From positions 1,495,501-1,559,500 of the forward strand of contig CAJFCJ010000001.1 of assembly GCA_904063045.1 (NCBI GenBank): DNA of 64,000 nt, given 5' to 3'. This document shows positions 47,501-58,533 of this stretch, one piece after another. Numbering within the stretch: the first letter of the stretch is position 1; each line of letters begins with the position of its first letter. This DNA is from Dimorphilus gyrociliatus (lineage: Eukaryota > Annelida > Polychaeta > Dinophilidae). Below the pieces are notes generated by a model. That model saw nothing but the letters and a program-made list of their open reading frames with translations. It made no database searches and was not told the DNA's origin. The translations under genes and the position numbers were made by a program.

Positions 47501-47667
47501 AGAAACAAACATCCGGTTGGTTTACCAAAAATTCTTAAAATTCATAGCCAAATATCTTTACTAACAACATATTTATCTATTTCACGTTTAGGAAATCTTT
47601 TAATCAAATGGTCTGCCTATTTGGTGGGATATTTACAATGGCTGCAGTAACTATATTATGTGATTAG
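44537..47667 (+). CDS. SLC39A13: Zinc transporter ZIP13 (SLC39 family)
   Basis: Nine or so exons from ATG 44537 to TAG 47665, about 400 residues. N-terminal signal/TM segment, then TM2-3 ([12 protein letters not shown]), and a variable basic/acidic cytoplasmic loop where many ZIPs are His-rich. The metal-site helices are [13 protein letters not shown] and [19 protein letters not shown] (HExPHExxD). The end contains [23 protein letters not shown]. The block DFAILLR-GFDRW matches ZIP13 rather than ZIP7. ZIP13 moves zinc (reported also for iron) out of secretory-pathway compartments. Exon 45967-46047 (27 codons, phase 0 at both ends) is followed by a second phase-0 exon from 46530, so the loop exon could be skipped in frame. 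The intron donor there (ATG|GTGACA) is weak. Confidence 0.9.
45330..45367. repeat. (CT)n tract
   Basis: CT repeat with one CTATCT break, in the first intron of SLC39A13. Confidence 0.9.
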
Positions 47668-48254
47668 GATAGTCTTAATGTTGCTTAAGACTTATTTTAT
47701 CGGTTTTTTTTTAATTAAATTTTCTTTTCGTTGAAACAAAGTGCCTCAACTATTCATTGAAAAGCTTAGAAATGTACAATTATACTTTTTCTATTATTAC
47801 TTTTGTATTTATATTTTATTCTATGTGTATACACATTTTTATTTTTCTGTTTCATTCCAATGAATGACCTAAATTCATCTGTAAAAAGAATTATTGAATA
47901 GTGTTAAAGTTTGTTATGAGAATTAATGAAAATTCTTTCCTTTTGGAAGACTAAATACACAAATATTTTGTTTTTTATGATATACATTAGTTTAGACTGC
48001 ATATTGCATATTTAAGTGATATTATTTAATAGGTTATAAGTTACTGACCTCTAGTAGTTTACAATGTTTAATATAGATGACAGCACTTGATCAAATACCT
48101 AAAGTAATATTTACCATATTTAAAGTTATTTTTTCTTATTAGTTAAAAATAATTTCATAATTTATTCCACAATAGTATAACCTAATATATAAAACCAGTG
48201 AAAATACTCTATTATATCCTATTTTTAAGCTATAAATTTATATTATGAGCGACA
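47668..48254. other. Intergenic between SLC39A13 and RSAD1-like gene
   Basis: AT-rich spacer; no ORF. An ATG at 48245 opens an eight-codon upstream ORF overlapping the RSAD1-like start. Confidence 0.4.
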
Positions 48255-50193
48255 ATGAAGGTATTTAACATTTTAAGAAAATCATTTCAATACGACTATG
48301 TAGTTGATTTAAATCAAATTAATCGAAAATATACAGAACTAGCATCTTTTTATATTCATGTAAGTAAGTTTTATCTCTTCTTATAAGTTAAAAGTCGATA
48401 TTTCTAAATATTTATTCCATGACATTTTTAGTGGCCATTTTGTGAAAGAAGATGCTCTTATTGCAATTTCAATAAATATATAAGGTACTTCTAAATGAAT
48501 AAATGTAATAAATGACCTCTAAACAATATAATTTAGGAAGAACGAAAATGAGAATAGGTTACTAAATTGCTATAAGAACGAGATAAAAAGTATCCTTGAA
48601 AATGTTCGAATAAAAGCAGTTCGTTCAGTATTTTTTGGGGGAGGTTTGTTTTCTTTATCCTCAAATAAATCCATAGTTTATTCTACCTTCATATTGATAT
48701 TTATAGGTACACCTAGCTTAGCCGAACCAAAGACTATAAAGGGAATAATTACAGAAATAGTTCAAAATGTTGAAATTCTTAAAGATCATGAATTTACATT
48801 AGAAATAAATCCAACAAATGTTGAATCAAACAAGTTGAATGAATTTAAAAACTCGGGAATAAATAGATTATCAATTGGCGTTCAGGTAAAATAATAATAG
48901 ATATATAAACAATAAATAAACGAATTTCTTCTTCAGAGTTTAAATGCTGAAGATCTATTTATTCTAAATCGAAACCATAGTAGAAAAGATGCTCTCAGGT
49001 TTTTATGAATATGCGTACAATTATCGTTTTATACAGACACACCTTTCTTTTTTTCAATTATTTAAAGATGCATTGAATTAGCGCAAAAAATTTTTAATAA
49101 TAGAATATCTGTTGATTTAATGTTTGGCCTTCCCAATCAGAATATAAAAGAATGGGAAAATCAATTAAAATTGGTAAGAAATTATAAATGAACATATTCA
49201 ATTAATTAAGTGTTTTTTTTATCTTTTTCTTTTATTTTCACTTTAGATATTAGAAATGGGAGTTAATCATATTTCTTTATATCAATTAACGTTAGAAAGA
49301 GGAACGGCACTCTTTAAATTATGGGAAAATGATAAATTAGTAAATATACTTAAATATTATCTTATATAATATATACTATTCAGTTGACATTTTAATTTAG
49401 AATATTCCAAAGACTGATGAAATAATTGATATGTATGAAATTTCTGTTGAAACTTGTAAAAGCTATGGATTATCTAGATATGAAGTATCTAATTTTAGTT
49501 TGAAAGTAATTCTTATTATCCTTAATAATTTACATATGAATTATTCAATGTAAATAATCCTTCTAGGAATATGAAAGTATTCATAATAAATCTTACTGGC
49601 AGGGATTGCAGTATGCTGGTATAGGGCCAGGTACAATATGTAGAGAGACTGAAACGTTATCTGATCATTTAAAAAACTATTAAACAGGTGCACATAGTAG
49701 ACTAATGAAAGATTGCGTAAGACATTCTCATATTCAAACGTTAGAGCCGGAACCTTGGATGAGAGAGGTGGAAAAATACGGTCATGGTACTAGAAAGATT
49801 GTTAAAATGAAACTCGTCGATGTGTTTGTTGATTGTTACTTTATTTATTTTTTCTCCCATTATTTTATCAGTGGCCCCACTAACCTTTTTACCTTTTCAG
49901 TCTTATTGAGTTACTTGTATTAGGCCTAAGAACTGAAATTGGTTTGAACTCTCAAGTTTGGGATCTATTTTCATCAATTAAACTAACAGAAATGTTTGAT
50001 AATGAAGATATTAAATTACTGGTCGACAATAACTTTTTAATCTTGGACGAAATGTAAAGAATCAATAAATATATTAATCCATTTAAATAAACTGCCTATT
50101 TACAGAAACATTAGACCTACAGCAAAAGGTCTCAACGTCATAGACAGTATAACACCAGATTTGATCAATACCATAAAAAGTAAATGTATATAA
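48255..50193 (+). CDS. RSAD1: HemW/RSAD1-like radical SAM protein (heme chaperone family)
   Basis: About eleven short exons separated by introns of ~45-110 bases. The radical-SAM cluster motif is intact as C-x3-C-x2-C (WPFCERRCSYCNFNKYI), followed by the glycine motif FFGGGTPSLAE, EINPTNV, GINRLSIGVQSLN, DLMFGLPNQ, HISLYQLTLERGT, LSRYEVSNF and AGIGPGAHSR. These are the HemW/coproporphyrinogen-oxidase-like signatures; the CNF motif and lack of an extra N-terminal domain place it with HemW/RSAD1, proposed to bind and deliver heme (mitochondrial in animals). The C-terminal winged-helix part (LRTEIGLNSQVWDLF; TAKGLNVIDS) is present. The junction at 49824 was chosen as GAT GT|GTTTGT because it alone restores frame into LIELLVLGLR. 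Confidence 0.9.
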
Positions 50194-51012
50194 AAGCACA
50201 TAGATTCAGCTGACGTGACAAACAGACACATTGTAAAAGTATGGAATAAGACAAGAGATAAAAACTGCTCATTCAGCTATCCTTTCGTGTATACTGTATA
50301 TATACTTAATAATATTATAATCGACTTTTTTAAAAGTCTCTTGTTCATTAGTTTCGATTTCTATTTATTGTTAATGATTTATTCAAGTTGTCAAGTACAC
50401 TTTTCATGATCGATTACTTCGAATAAATCTTGCTCTAAATGTATTAATGACGTAACTTGAGCCAATCATTTTTCAACTTGTTCTCTACTTGTTGAGTAAT
50501 TGATTAAAAGATAAATGAAATTAGTTTCTTCCTTCTCCTGAAAGTTTGTTAAGGGAAAGATATTGAAGATACTTATATATGCCAAACAATAACAAACAAA
50601 TGTAGACATTATTACAATAATGTAATCATTTTTATCTAAAATTCTCTTGGTGGAGGAGAGAGAATACAGAAACATTTCATCTTATACGGCGTTAATGATG
50701 AGTAAAGAATTAAAGGGTTAAGAAGAGAAGAGGAACAAACAACATCTGGTTGTTTAAAGGAGACTTTTAATATATAAGCCTATGAAGAAAACATCATAAG
50801 ATAAGGTTTATTTTAAGGCGGGTTTGTTACAATAAAACAATACAAAACTTGAAATGAAGGAAAACTATCCTATCAGTCAGCAACCTCTTCCATAGGCCTG
50901 AAATCACGTGATAGATTAAATTCGTATCATACTTTATTTCTCTATCTAATCGTTAATATAGTTAATACAGAGAGTTACCTTCCTTAAAATAAATATATGT
51001 ATTAAAGTACAC
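50194..51012. other. Intergenic between RSAD1-like and DMT transporter genes
   Basis: No supportable ORF on either strand. Contains one TACTGTATAT word (50292-50301). Confidence 0.4.
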
Positions 51013-52730
51013 ATGGCCACCTCAACTCTCAAATACAAGCGTTTTCCAGCGCATAAGTCCGAAAGTGAGAAGCAGCCTTTGTTAAAGCGTTCTAGGAAGA
51101 GAAGAACAAGTGTTACGGCTAGTTTTAGTGCAACTCTGGAAGCAATCCCTGAAAACCGTGCCAAGTCATTTACAACTGAAATTAAAGAGGAGGACCTTCC
51201 GGGAAAAAGAAGAAAAAAGATAATTTTGAGCATATTCTTAACATTATTAACTGTTTTATCAACTGTAACATTCGGCATCTCTGTTCCTTTGTATGTGGCT
51301 TCCTTCAAAGATGGATTTATAGCCATTCTATTAGTCGCTTTTTGGTTCCCTCCACTATTTTTTTTTCAAGTTTTACTCTTTAAACTTTTCATTGATCCAA
51401 GTATAGTCTTAAAATCATCGGCGCCGTGGAGTAACGTATTCATGGTTGGTTTTGCAATTGCTCTCAATGGAATAATGTTGGCCTATACTAGTGATCCGAA
51501 CAGAACTCCACCATATTTACAGGCTAGTGGCGAAATAACGAATTAAATATCTAAATATAATTATTAAGTAGTATATTTTAAATGATCTAATCAGGGATTT
51601 TTCATCCAATTAGGATGAAAGATTTGTCATTTTTTTCTCCAATGATGATTCATGAAGATATGATCAAAGGAGAAAAAACACAGTTTGTCTACGTTTGAAG
51701 ATATTGTTACTTATTTCGCCACTATATTTTTACTAAACAGGCGATATTACAAACTCTTGTTATTCCTTACACAGTATTTATTAGGTATTTAATGCTTGGA
51801 AAAGGGATTAATGTCAAGCAGGCCTTATGTTTGTTAACATTGTTTGCCGGTATACTTATATCGCTATTACCGCAATTCACCATACCACAAACAGCAGCTG
51901 CAACAAACGTGACAAACGACGTTACAAGACCCGCTAAAGAATGGTACTTTCCTTTTACCTATGCCTTATCCTACCTTCCTCTTGCCTTTGGTCTTACTTT
52001 AATGGAAAAAAACACCATGGTTCATAAAGTAAATTTTTACAAATTAAAAAACAAACGATTTCCTTCGTTAAGAAGTATGTTTTCTTATTATTATAAATAG
52101 GCCAACACTGTTGTTTATATAGCCTGGGCTCAAGTATTCCTCTACGGTACATATATATTATTATTTTGGACGGACTTCTTACCAAAATTTGGTTATGTGA
52201 GTAGTGAAAGAATATGAATTTATATACAGTTTTTCCCTTAAATTTTTCATCCTTAAAATTAGGCAAATGGTACTCAAGATTTTGCAAATAGTGTGAAAAA
52301 AGGTTTAGCCTGTTTGTATACAAATTCAAGCGACTGTAAATCTGTACTACCAACTGCAATTGTATTTATGATATCCTATTGCATATCGAATATGTGCAAT
52401 ATCCTATTGATAAAGCATGCGCAGGGAGCGATATATGTGGCAGTATCAACGGCTTTAGTTATGCCGTTAGGAACAATATTTTGGACACTCTTTACACCCG
52501 ATCTGAAATGGCAACCGCAATTCTCATCATCAATGTGGTTTGTTGTTCTCGCCTTGATTATTATGGTTCCATCAACCTTCTTATATTCCATTTTTGGTAA
52601 TTTGTCATCACCCAAATCCGCATATAAATCCTATCAGCATTCGCAAGTGAGACTTAGGAGAAGCTCAAGAGGTTATAGGACCATTCCTAGGAGTAATAGC
52701 TCTCCGAACCTATATAAAGTTTTATTATAA
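51013..52730 (+). CDS. Multi-pass DMT-superfamily transporter, CRT-like
   Basis: Exons 51013-51522, 51741-52028, 52101-52196 and 52263-52730 total 1362 bases, 453 residues. A basic, hydrophilic N-terminus (~65 residues) precedes about ten hydrophobic helices (IILSIFLTLLTVLSTVTFG; FIAILLVAFWFPPLFFF; and so on). The core stretch PPYLQAILQTLVIPYTVFIR followed by QALCLLTLFAGILISLLP is the drug/metabolite-transporter layout, as in the chloroquine-resistance-transporter-like branch known from protists. A luminal loop holds two Cys (LACLYTNSSDCKS), and the C-terminus is Ser/Arg-rich. Vacuolar or lysosomal export of small cations or peptides would fit that family, but this is inference. The first intron appears to use a GC donor. 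An EamA/SLC35-type assignment is the alternative. Confidence 0.75.
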
Positions 52731-53386
52731 AGTAGTATGCCTAATCCTAAATTCCAGATCATTTTTTAAAAAAAAAAAGAAACGAAAACTTGAAAAGTAT
52801 TGAAAGAACATAGAAGAACTTTGACTATCTTGATATTAAAAATATGTATATATAATATATGTATATATATATACTATATATATATATATATACTGTATAT
52901 ATATATATATATATAATAAGAATCTATTAATAAGCTTTAAAAAGTGATAAAAGTCAATTTTTTAAGATATGCTATTTGGATAGGAAAGAATAAGCCTTAT
53001 TGATCCAATTTTTTTTCTTTTTTTTCCAAATATTGCAATGTATATAATACTTTATATAGGCCTGATTCAAAAATAGTACAAAAGACTTTTTATTGACAAT
53101 AAGAGTTAGGTCTAAATGATATATTGGTTTAGCTAATCTTCAAGTTAGGGCTATAAGTGTTGAAAAAAAAAGAGGCTCTTTTTGAGGCAAATAAGCTTTT
53201 AGTGTGTCTGTTTGGATATTAAAAATTAATATTTACTAATTAGCCCTTAGAATCGTATATCGAGTATTAGCTAAACTAAACATCACTTACAATTCAAAGA
53301 AAGCAAAGTGGCACTATATCTGTTGACAAACTGTTCTAACAGTTTGGTATTAAGTCTCTTTTCAACTGAATAAACAATTAAGTCAT
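52731..53386. other. Intergenic between convergent transporter and orphan gene
   Basis: Shared 3' flank with a TA microsatellite (52843-52916). No ORF. Confidence 0.45.
52843..52916. repeat. (TA)n microsatellite with CTG interruption
   Basis: Several TA arrays broken by TATG, ACTA and TACTGTA. Confidence 0.95.
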
Positions 53387-54671
53387 TCACCTTCCCGAAC
53401 AAGAGCAAGAACTGCATGACGAGCAATCGTCATCTAGATTCCTTGGTGGACTAGCTATGAACAAGAGCGGGGGAGATCCTTGAGACATATACAACATTGG
53501 AGACGGCTCCTGCATTCTATTATTGATGGGTGTGAAGGCACTCGGTCTTAGGCCGTTTTGTTGATGTAGTCTTTGTGGAGGCATTGAAGGATAGGGACGA
53601 GGAGGCGGTAGTTGCACTGGAGCAGGATGATGCATTGGGTTGGGATTGCCCGCTATCCAGTTCGGGGCGCGATATCTTGTAGCATGGGGAAGAGGTGGAG
53701 GTTGATTCCATATTGGAGGAGGTCCAGCACTCCTATTTAAAAGTTCTAACCTTCTCTTTGTATAAACATCCATATGTTCTTCTGGTTCCGAAATAGATCT
53801 GCTACTTCTACTCTGTTTTTTCCTCCGAGATTCCTTTTGTACATTTGGTTCTATTTCGTGCATTTGAGATTTCAAATCTCGAATTTGTGACAGCATTAGT
53901 TTCATTAAATGCTTTTTTGATTGATCTGAATTTCTCGCACCATTTCCCATCCCTTCAATTGGTATATCTTTCCTCTTATCTTTTCGCTCTTGATGATGAT
54001 TTTGTAAGATTGGAGGTTTATATTCCTGTTGTAATCAAAATACTTTGTATTATTTATTTGTTTTATGAATATATATAAAATTTATTTACTTTAATTAACG
54101 AAAATTCAGAAGTTTGCGTTTGAACATTTGAATAATTTACTTTCTGTAACTGTCCAAATGTTTGAGTGGAGAAATCTCTTTGTCTGAGAATATCTCCAAC
54201 ATTCTGAACGTAATTATTTTTCTTATCAATTTTAAATTGAGGAGAATTGTTCTCGATTCTGCGACTATGATTGGTTAAATCCAAATCGTCCCAGCTCGGT
54301 TTTCTGGGTTTAAAACTGGTAAATGTTCCAGCACTAAATGGAGATCCGGGATATTTAGGACTCTGTCTCCAAGGTGCTTCATTATCGAGGGTTGGCGAAG
54401 TTAAAGACGACTTTCTAGTTCTCCCATCAAGGATTGGTGAACTTTGAAGAGGAGATTTCCGTTTAATATGTATCTGTTTAGTATGCGTAACATCCTTTTT
54501 GACTAGTTCAACTCTCTGATGTCTAAGAGGGTCGAAAGATTCGTCTAAATTGATTAAAGGTATTTCCTCAGATTCAATTTGAACTGGAATAGGTTCCGAA
54601 GCATTTTTCAGCCAACATTCAAGATCATTACCACTACTACGTTCCAAATGGGAATCGACTAAACTTGTCAT
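53387..54671 (-). CDS. Uncharacterised Pro/Ser-rich, mostly disordered protein
   Basis: Two exons (54671-54090 and 54025-53387) give 406 residues in one continuous frame. No domain is recognised. Visible features: an N-terminal acidic part; repeated SP/TP sites (SPLQSSPIL, TSPTLD, SPKYPGSPFS) suited to proline-directed kinases; a short helical stretch (KKHLMKLMLSQIRDLKSQM) that could be a coiled coil; a basic RRKKQSRSSRS patch; a proline-rich segment (PPPIWNQPPPLPH; PPPRPYPSMPP) resembling SH3/WW ligands; and a Cys-rich end (DDDCSSCSSCSCSGR). A cytoskeletal, centrosomal or scaffold role is conceivable but unsupported. An upstream non-coding or coding exon is possible because the sequence before the ATG is not examined by any other evidence. 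Confidence 0.65.
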
Positions 54672-55671
54672 GGAGCTTACCGTCTATTTTATATTAATAG
54701 AAAAATTAATTAATATAAATAAATAAACAAATAAATACTGTATATAGAACAGCTTTAACTTTTTATCTAAACGTATTCTTTACTAAGAAAAGAGCCAATG
54801 ACGTGTAAAGTCAAGTATTCTCACTAATAATATAAATATTTACATAAAAGAGAGATCATTGAATAAATTAATTCACTTTCTCTTAGTTCTCTTTCTATCT
54901 TTTCAAGAAGAACGAAGAATATACAGTACATTAACAATAAAATATCACTTTCATCATCATCATTTGTCATCATCATTAATTCTATTGTTGTCTCTCGTTT
55001 TGTTTAAATATTATATTAAATTCCTCTTATAAATATTTCCAGTTAATCCAATTCAATAATCATTTTAATAGGCCTATTCAATCCGAAATTATCTTTTTTG
55101 AGAAAAAAGAAAATAAAATCCGTTTTTGTACAGAAAGTCTTTCTAGATACGAAGAAGGTGACTAGCTTAATATACTGTATATATACTATATATATATATA
55201 TATATATATATTTTAATAAATTCCTTAGATTATTATTTATTTATATAAATAATGACAATCAGCTATGCATCCTTATAATTACTTACCTATTATACTATAA
55301 CTAAAGAGTAGATACCGGTAGAAACAACAAACGTTATGAACAATCGATCCAAGTAGAATGAACGAACTACCTATCGATTATATCTTGCCAGAGCGGTAAA
55401 CTTGTTTGAGCAAGTATATAAACAGCGACATATATATATATATATATTACTATATATTCATATTTTTCTATTCTATTAGGCCAAAATGTTAATCTTAAAA
55501 AAAACTTTTGCAGTTTAGAAAAAAAACCTTAATAGGCCTATTAACTATTATATACACTGTATTATTTATTATTTATTCTGTTGTATTTGCATACAAGATA
55601 GGAGATGAACTAGTTGTATTATAAGGTGATAGCGTCTTTCATTAGTATTTTCTTGAAAAGATGCAATTTTA
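54672..55671. other. Intergenic upstream of orphan gene / downstream of CRAL-TRIO gene
   Basis: AT-rich 1 kb with TA microsatellites (55171-55211, 55430-55448) and two long palindromes on TAGGCCTA (55067-55078 and 55529-55544). No ORF. Confidence 0.5.
55529..55544. repeat. 16-bp perfect palindrome TTAATAGGCCTATTAA
   Basis: Every base is self-complementary. The core TAGGCCTA recurs at 18319, 20294, 55069, 57230 and 57428. Confidence 0.9.
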
Positions 55672-57061
55672 TTAATCAACATTTAACTTTCTGAACATTG
55701 TTACTGGCTCATCTTTCGTGTCTTTCTTTTTACTTTTATCAACTCCTATACTGCCGTTGGAAAGTTCTTGGAAGTATTTTATCCATTTTGGTGACTGCAT
55801 TTCCTTCTTATAGTTCTCTGTAATTGAATATTAATTCATATCTTAAGTCTTATCAATAAGGTTAACTGCAATTAATATAGATGAATCTTTGATTATTTAC
55901 CTGCTAACTCTGCGCAAGTTCCAGCTGTTGGTCCGTCATAGTCATCGGGTAGAAATTCGCTAGGAAGATATTTTTTATCAATGGCCCCGTATACAGATTC
56001 CAACGTTTCGTGAATAAAGAATCTTTCCAAGTACTTTTTCTTAAGGATAGGTTTGGCAAGGGCGAAGAAGAATTCTATTACTGCACCGGAATTGTACAGG
56101 TGGAAACCTTTCAATCTACCCGGTAATCTATCTTGAGCCATTTTATTCCATGTTTTAGCTTTATCCCCTCCGACTAGACTCATTTGCTTTAAAGTTACTT
56201 TGGTGTAATCAAAAAAGAGAATAAATCCATTAACTTGAACTTTCTCATCCATTGTAGCGTATTCATGGTTCATTAACCAATATTTCAGCATATCATCTAC
56301 GGATAATAGTTTACCTTCCCCAACATCTTCCAGACGTAGTTTACCTAATTAATTAATGCAAATTTATTGTTATTTGTTCAGAATACCGTTTACTTATTCT
56401 TTATGATTTTCATTAGAGTTTTAAAGTCAGGTGAATGAATATGAATTTAATTATTTTCTACTTCTTATCAATGGAAGGGATTAGCTAAAATTTTTAAGAA
56501 TTACCTATCCACTTTATGAATGATTGTAGATAAGATAAATGGCGTAAATTAGTTTTTGTCATGATACAGTATTTATTACCTAGTTGTGACCTATATCTAG
56601 ATCAAAACTATTGATTTCTAATAAAGGGGTAGCTGGAGTTTTACAGGTATATAAACAAATAGCTTACTTATACTGTAAAAGAGGACTTTTCTACCCATTT
56701 TATCATAGCCTGGTAAGGGGAAGCCGTATCCAATTGATAATAGATGATCAATAGCCTTTGAACAAGGGTCCATATTTGTAAACCATTGAGGATATTCCAT
56801 GAAATTTGAGCAATAGCCCTCCAGAATTTCTCTTGCCCTTAGTTGACTAAATTTAGCTCCTCTTAGGAATTTCAATAAGAAACGAAAATGTTTAAACGTT
56901 TTCAAATGGTCTTGTTTATCAACCCATTCCTTTAACGCTTCAACAGCTCCCTCTCTATCTGAGAATATTTCGTGCAACTCCTCCTTAGCCTTTTTAACAG
57001 TCATATTATCATTCTCAAAACTGCATTTATAATCTTTAAAACTGCATTTGTAATCTTCCAT
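55672..57061 (-). CDS. CRAL-TRIO (SEC14-like) lipid-transfer protein, paralogue 1
   Basis: Exons 57061-56668, 56344-55901 and 55817-55672 total 984 bases, 327 residues. An N-terminal helical region (LLKFLRGAKFSQLRAREIL) matches the CRAL-TRIO-N three-helix domain, with the usual FLRxxKF core. The CRAL-TRIO lipid-binding domain contains GYDKMGRKVLFYS, NGFILFFDYTKVTLKQ, RLPGRLKGFHLYN, KPILKKKYLERFFIHE and LPSEFLPDDYDGP. It ends FRKLNVD, identical to its neighbour. Such proteins move hydrophobic ligands (phosphoinositides, tocopherol, retinaldehyde) between membranes. The N-terminus has a direct duplication of DYKCSF from a 21-base tandem repeat. A tandem partner follows upstream on the same strand (57574-58533) without these introns. 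Confidence 0.9.
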
Positions 57062-57573
57062 ATTTATCGGTTATTCTACTGCACATAACAAATGGAAATA
57101 ATCAATAAAGAGCACACGTATCACATAAATAAATATTTACTAGCTTTTTTACCTGACCAGGTTCACACGATAAATGAAAAGACCTATTACCGCCAGTAGA
57201 AACTTGAAAAGCCTCATCAGAATAAGAACTAGGCCTATTACATCTAAGTGCCGGATGTAATAGACCGAAATATGTTTTACCTATCATAAATTTGGTAATA
57301 TTTAAATTAAGCCTTTTCCTTATCAACAGGCCTATGTACTCTGATAGTCTTTGCTATTATGCTACATGTATTTAATATTATTTTACATTATTAAGAAGTG
57401 CTTGTTTGATAATGAAAAAAAAAACAATAGGCCTAAGATGACAATAATCGTAATAGTGAATAATAATGTACATATGAAAATCATAGGGACGGACAAGACA
57501 AGCAACAAGCAAATAAGAAAAAGAGTTTTATTCTTATATTTTTCTATAGTAACATCTTTAAAAGTAAATAGTT
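57062..57573. other. Spacer between the two CRAL-TRIO paralogues
   Basis: 512 bases with two TAGGCCTA palindromes (57230, 57428) and a CAGGCCTATG near 57327. A minus-strand ORF of 74 codons at 57102-57326 has no recognisable domain and is probably not coding. Confidence 0.45.
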
Positions 57574-58533
57574 CTAATCAACATTTAACTTTCTAAATAA
57601 TGCGGTAGGTGCATCGCCGTTATTCTTCTTTTTATTATCAACATGAAACGAAGAATTGAATCTACTATCGTAATATTTTCTCCATTCTTCAGATTGTATT
57701 TCTTTCTTAAATTTGGCAGCCATTTCGCTAAATGTACCCTGAGTTGGACCATCGTAGTCGTCGGGTAGATATTCCGATGGTAAATTCTTTTTATCGATAT
57801 TTTTGTAGACTTCTTCTAGAGTTTCGTAAACGTAAATTCTATTTAGAAATTTCTTCTTCATAAAAGGTTTAATGAAGTTGAACATGACTTCGAATAGGGC
57901 TCCAATGTTATACATTTGAAAAGCCTTTAGCCTACCAGTCAATCTATCTTCAGTGGCAGTATTCCATTCCTTTATCTTATCCCTACCTATCATGCCAAGT
58001 TGTTTCATGGTTACATTAGTGTAATCGAAGAATAGGCTAAATCCATGAATTTGAGTTCTTTCCTCCGAATTAGCATAGGCTCCCAAAATTACCCAAACTT
58101 TCATTAGATCATCCACATCAATTGTTTTACCTTTTCCAATTTCATTATAGGGTATGGAGCTTATCTTGTAGAAGATAACCTTTCTTCCATCCACATCATA
58201 ACCTGGTAGTGGAATTCCATAACCCTTCGAAAGTATCCAATCAGTCTTCTTAGAACATGGGTCTAAATCCCTAAACCAGCAGGGGTATTCATCAAAATTT
58301 TTAACATAACCTTCTAGAGTTTCTCTTGCCTTCTTTTGGCTAAACTTTGCATGTCGCAAAAACGCTAAAAGCATTCTAGTATCGGCTTTGAATACAAGAT
58401 GCTCCTGACTATTTAACCATTGCCTCAGACAGTCGACAGCGGCAAGCCTATCAGACGGTATTTCGTATACCTCCTTTTTCGCCTTTTCCAATGTAAAAGG
58501 ATCATTTTCAAAACTGCAAGTGTATTGTTCCAT
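57574..58533 (-). CDS. CRAL-TRIO (SEC14-like) lipid-transfer protein, paralogue 2 (intronless)
   Basis: Single exon of 319 residues. It aligns along its full length with the neighbouring gene: EQYTCSFENDPFT start, LLAFLRHAKFSQKKARETLE, GYDVDGRKVIFYKIS, HGFSLFFDYTNVTMKQ, RLTGRLKAFQMYN, LPSEYLPDDYDGP and the same FRKLNVD end. The alpha-TTP/retinaldehyde-binding type of CRAL-TRIO protein is the closest known class, but ligand choice is not predictable. Positions that are interrupted by two introns in paralogue 1 are continuous here, so one copy lost introns or arose by a processed route. No frameshift or stop suggests decay. Confidence 0.93.
   Translation of the reverse strand: MEQYTCSFENDPFTLEKAKKEVYEIPSDRLAAVDCLRQWLNSQEHLVFKADTRMLLAFLRHAKFSQKKARETLEGYVKNFDEYPCWFRDLDPCSKKTDWILSKGYGIPLPGYDVDGRKVIFYKISSIPYNEIGKGKTIDVDDLMKVWVILGAYANSEERTQIHGFSLFFDYTNVTMKQLGMIGRDKIKEWNTATEDRLTGRLKAFQMYNIGALFEVMFNFIKPFMKKKFLNRIYVYETLEEVYKNIDKKNLPSEYLPDDYDGPTQGTFSEMAAKFKKEIQSEEWRKYYDSRFNSSFHVDNKKKNNGDAPTALFRKLNVD

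Noticed and set aside
47944-47966. Possible miR-7 (TGGAAGACTA match)
   Set aside because: Only the first ten bases fit; the rest (AATACACAAATATTTTG) departs from the mature sequence and no hairpin arm is evident.
57102-57326. 74-codon minus ORF between the CRAL-TRIO genes
   Set aside because: It has some non-repetitive composition but no similarity to the flanking genes and no splice sites linking it to them.
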